From contig JACMMN010000072.1 in NCBI GenBank assembly GCA_014379075.1, positions 1 through 8,392 on the forward strand: a stretch of 8,392 nt of DNA, written 5' to 3'. This document shows, one piece after another, positions 6,083 through 8,392 of this stretch. This DNA is from Pyrinomonadaceae bacterium. Its GTDB lineage: Bacteria > Acidobacteriota > Blastocatellia > Pyrinomonadales > Pyrinomonadaceae. The notes under the pieces are model-generated. The model was not told the origin of the DNA. It did not search any database and was given only the letters and a program-made list of their open reading frames with translations. Both the position numbers and the translations under genes were made by a program. Within the stretch, counting starts at the first letter, position 1. Every line of letters begins with the position of its first letter.

Positions 6083-8392
6083 TTAGAAGTTGATTCTCAA
6101 CATAAGGTCGACTAGCCTGCCGCCCGGATCATTCGATCCATTGGGATCCTGGTAAGACGTACCCGTACCAAGTTGGCCGAAGTTCGTAAGGTTCAATCCT
6201 GTAATGTTGATCACATTTCCGGTCCAACCCCCGACTCGCCAATTGGTCTCGTTCAACACGTCGAAAAATGTTGCTCGAAACTCAACATTACGCCTTTCGC
6301 TGATAGCGATACGCTTCAACACTGACGCGTCGAATTTGAAGAAACTTGGTCCGTAGAGAACAAGTTTTCTATAACCGCATTCACCGGGAGCCCTTGCCTG
6401 GCAGTTGCCAAAGCCGGCCGGAGCGATAAATCGACCAGCTGGAGCGTTGCCGGCGGAGTAGCCCGATGTAGTGGTTCCAACCGTATTAAACGCCCTGATG
6501 GTGTTATCGACAATGTCCTGTGGAAGGTAGTAAACAAAGTTCGCCTCTTTGCGCACTTTTACGGCTTCTTGCAACTCTTCGGCGGTCATGCCGACGAGCT
6601 GAATGTTTTCAAGCAGGCTGGGAGAACCGCTCTGCCAACGAACTACCGGGCTTATACTCCAACCTCCGACAACGGCATCGACAAATCCGTTGCTGGAAGA
6701 AAAGAAGGAGCGTCCTTTTCCAAATGGCAGATCATATGTAGCATCGAACTTGAAGGCTTTCCGAAGATCGACCTGAGAGAACGATTTATCAAGATCCCGG
6801 TTACGCAGCGTGTTATTCGACGCGTTTCCCTGGTCGCCCGCGCCGAGACCGAAGAAAGAGGTACCTGCCGAGGCAAAAGCATTTGTAAATGCCTTCCCGA
6901 AAGTGTAACTTGCCTGTACCCGCAATCCATCCGACAGCCTTCGGCGAAGCTCTATCGTCACCGAATCATACCAGCTTTTTTCACTGTTATCACCGAGGAA
7001 GCAGAATCCGACCGTCGTTGGGCAATTGTTGAAAAAGTTCCTCGGACGCCCCGCGCGGAAGGTACCGTTTGCTGTTCCTGTTGCGCGGAAATTATTCTCA
7101 ACCGTTGACGCGAATCCCAATACATTCGGATTGGCTGAGGAAAGCTGGCCAATGAATGTTGCATTCGCAAAGTTAGCACTCGCATAACTAGTTGTGAGAT
7201 TAGGGTCAAGGTTGTTGTTACCCAGATATGACATCAAAATCGGCAGCGGCGAGGTGCCAGTGGCTGCCCCAAAGTAACGGAAATTAGATCCGCGTCCCGC
7301 CGCGATATTAGCCAGTAGGTTCTGTTGCGCCAAGGCGAATTCCGCACCAAAACCGTTCTCGATAGCGTTCGTCTCATTAAGATTATAGACATTTAGCATG
7401 TCTTTTCCGCGATTGCCTACGTACCGGATTTCAACGACGGTATCGCGGCCAAGCTGTCGCTGGTAACCTACGCTCCAGGAATCGACATAACCGGAACGGA
7501 AGTCCGACGAGAATCCATATTGATTATCAACGGCGGTTATTGCCCGAGGATAAGCCGGAGTAGCCGTAAACGCAGGGTTCGTAAGATTAGGGTTTCCCGG
7601 TGTACTAAAAAGCGTTCCAGGAGTTAAATTGCTCGTGGTAGTAGCGCGGTTTAAAGATAACGAGCTTCCCGGATTGCGTCCGATCAAGGTTTCGACGATG
7701 AACGTGCCTTCGCGAATGAATGCACGGGAAAAGCCGCCTCGAAAAACACTCGTCCCACTCTCCCCAAACATGGTTTTGAGAATTCCACTCTTAAACTCTG
7801 GGCTGTATACGACGCCCACGCTTGGAGCAAAATTGTTGAAGTCATCCCGAAATACTTTTTCGCCCACTTGAACACCTGTTACCGTGGGGGCGGCCCCTGT
7901 TAGGGTGCCCGGGTTAAATTGGTTGCCCGGCCCAGATATGTCGTAGATCATATCGGGATTTGTGAGCCGCGCGAAGTTAGGAGTCATTGTCTGGGCTCCA
8001 GTCTGCGGCTGCCAGCGAAGTCCAAAACTAAGAGTCAGATTTGGACGTATGCGCCAAGTGTCCTGACCGAAAAGGCCTGCAGTAGTTTCGCGGATTTCAA
8101 AATACCTCGCACCGGCCGGTACGTAAGCGCCGTCAGAGCTCAAAACCGCCGCATTTGTGTATCCGGAAATTCGGCCTGTAAGTGTCGCGTAAACACCGGC
8201 GGCGTTGGCGATATCCGTAGCCGAAGCACCCGGGAAATTTCCCGATGAAGCCGAGAAGACATTGTTGGCAACTGTATCGGCCGTCAAGATACCGAAGGTA
8301 ACGGTTGGGACAATACGGTCGACTGCATTTGATTTGGTCTCGATCCTCTTGTATTGACCGCCAAAGCTAAACGTATGATTACCTTTCACCCA
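6083..8392 (-). CDS. Oar-like TonB-dependent receptor, beta-barrel part (5' end outside window)
   Basis: The frame is open to the right edge and encodes the last 769 residues of an outer-membrane protein. It begins WVKGNHTFSFGGQYKR, a typical early barrel strand, so the signal peptide, any carboxypeptidase-regulatory-like domain and the plug are off the window. Many amphipathic strands follow, such as LFGQDTWRIRPNLTLSFGLRW, FAPSVGVVYSP and QASYTFGKAF, with long Asn/Gly/Ser/Thr-rich loops. It ends LVDLMLRINF, a classic terminal aromatic barrel-assembly signal. The pattern fits the very large, multi-copy Oar-type receptors common in acidobacteria, thought to import large nutrients such as glycans or peptides with TonB energy. 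The substrate is unknown. Two loops each contain a pair of cysteines. The neighbouring terminator shows it is the last gene of its transcript. Confidence 0.88.
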   Translation of the reverse strand, partial: WVKGNHTFSFGGQYKRIETKSNAVDRIVPTVTFGILTADTVANNVFSASSGNFPGASATDIANAAGVYATLTGRISGYTNAAVLSSDGAYVPAGARYFEIRETTAGLFGQDTWRIRPNLTLSFGLRWQPQTGAQTMTPNFARLTNPDMIYDISGPGNQFNPGTLTGAAPTVTGVQVGEKVFRDDFNNFAPSVGVVYSPEFKSGILKTMFGESGTSVFRGGFSRAFIREGTFIVETLIGRNPGSSLSLNRATTTSNLTPGTLFSTPGNPNLTNPAFTATPAYPRAITAVDNQYGFSSDFRSGYVDSWSVGYQRQLGRDTVVEIRYVGNRGKDMLNVYNLNETNAIENGFGAEFALAQQNLLANIAAGRGSNFRYFGAATGTSPLPILMSYLGNNNLDPNLTTSYASANFANATFIGQLSSANPNVLGFASTVENNFRATGTANGTFRAGRPRNFFNNCPTTVGFCFLGDNSEKSWYDSVTIELRRRLSDGLRVQASYTFGKAFTNAFASAGTSFFGLGAGDQGNASNNTLRNRDLDKSFSQVDLRKAFKFDATYDLPFGKGRSFFSSSNGFVDAVVGGWSISPVVRWQSGSPSLLENIQLVGMTAEELQEAVKVRKEANFVYYLPQDIVDNTIRAFNTVGTTTSGYSAGNAPAGRFIAPAGFGNCQARAPGECGYRKLVLYGPSFFKFDASVLKRIAISERRNVEFRATFFDVLNETNWRVGGWTGNVINITGLNLTNFGQLGTGTSYQDPNGSNDPGGRLVDLMLRINF

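Noticed and set aside
6569..7108. 179-residue open frame on the + strand inside the receptor gene
   Set aside because: It is antisense to a continuous barrel-coding frame and its translation is rich in Arg, Ser and Cys without domain features.
1..8392. CRISPR array, insertion sequence, prophage or defence island
   Set aside because: No regularly spaced repeats, transposase, integrase, terminal repeats or defence-type proteins are seen; the tRNA-Lys 3' end shows no repeated attachment site in the window.

Overview
This looks like an ordinary chromosomal stretch from a Gram-negative bacterium, most likely an acidobacterium (class Blastocatellia or a relative). The main clue is the large Oar-type TonB-dependent receptor fragment that ends in a beta-barrel signal. 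Moderate GC and simple housekeeping operons agree with this. The assignment is an inference, because no marker gene in the window settles it.

Layout. Bases 1-1907 are read on the + strand: the 3' end of an unidentified gene (2-181), an ORF that resembles Hcp, the type VI secretion tube protein (225-644), a tiny secreted protein (716-895), and a ferritin-like diiron enzyme related to AurF-type oxygenases (954-1907). A symmetric hairpin at 1949-1985 with an A-tract on one side and a T-tract on the other separates this block from the minus-strand genes and can stop transcription from both directions. Everything else is on the minus strand. In transcription order these are: the Oar-like receptor (8392-6083, 5' end outside the window) with a strong UUCG-loop terminator; then glgA (glycogen synthase), a RimJ/RimL-type acetyltransferase, purA (adenylosuccinate synthetase) and a second GNAT acetyltransferase (5933-2136). 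The last element is a tRNA-Lys(UUU) gene (2069-1994) with its own promoter.

How the genes work together. The four genes glgA-GNAT-purA-GNAT are spaced by 0, 12 and 9 bases, so they are almost certainly one operon with coupled translation. A promoter candidate sits in the 149-base gap before glgA, next to a perfect inverted repeat. The operon joins storage-polysaccharide synthesis with the committed step of AMP synthesis; a functional link through adenine nucleotide supply is only a guess. The receptor is a separate unit. The + strand genes share direction, but their gaps are wider and no common pathway is evident.

I found no CRISPR array, insertion sequence, phage gene or clear defence system. 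The items most worth checking are the apparent double frame switch in the Hcp-like ORF, the orphan secreted 59-residue protein beside the diiron enzyme, and the regulatory structures at the tRNA and glgA promoters.
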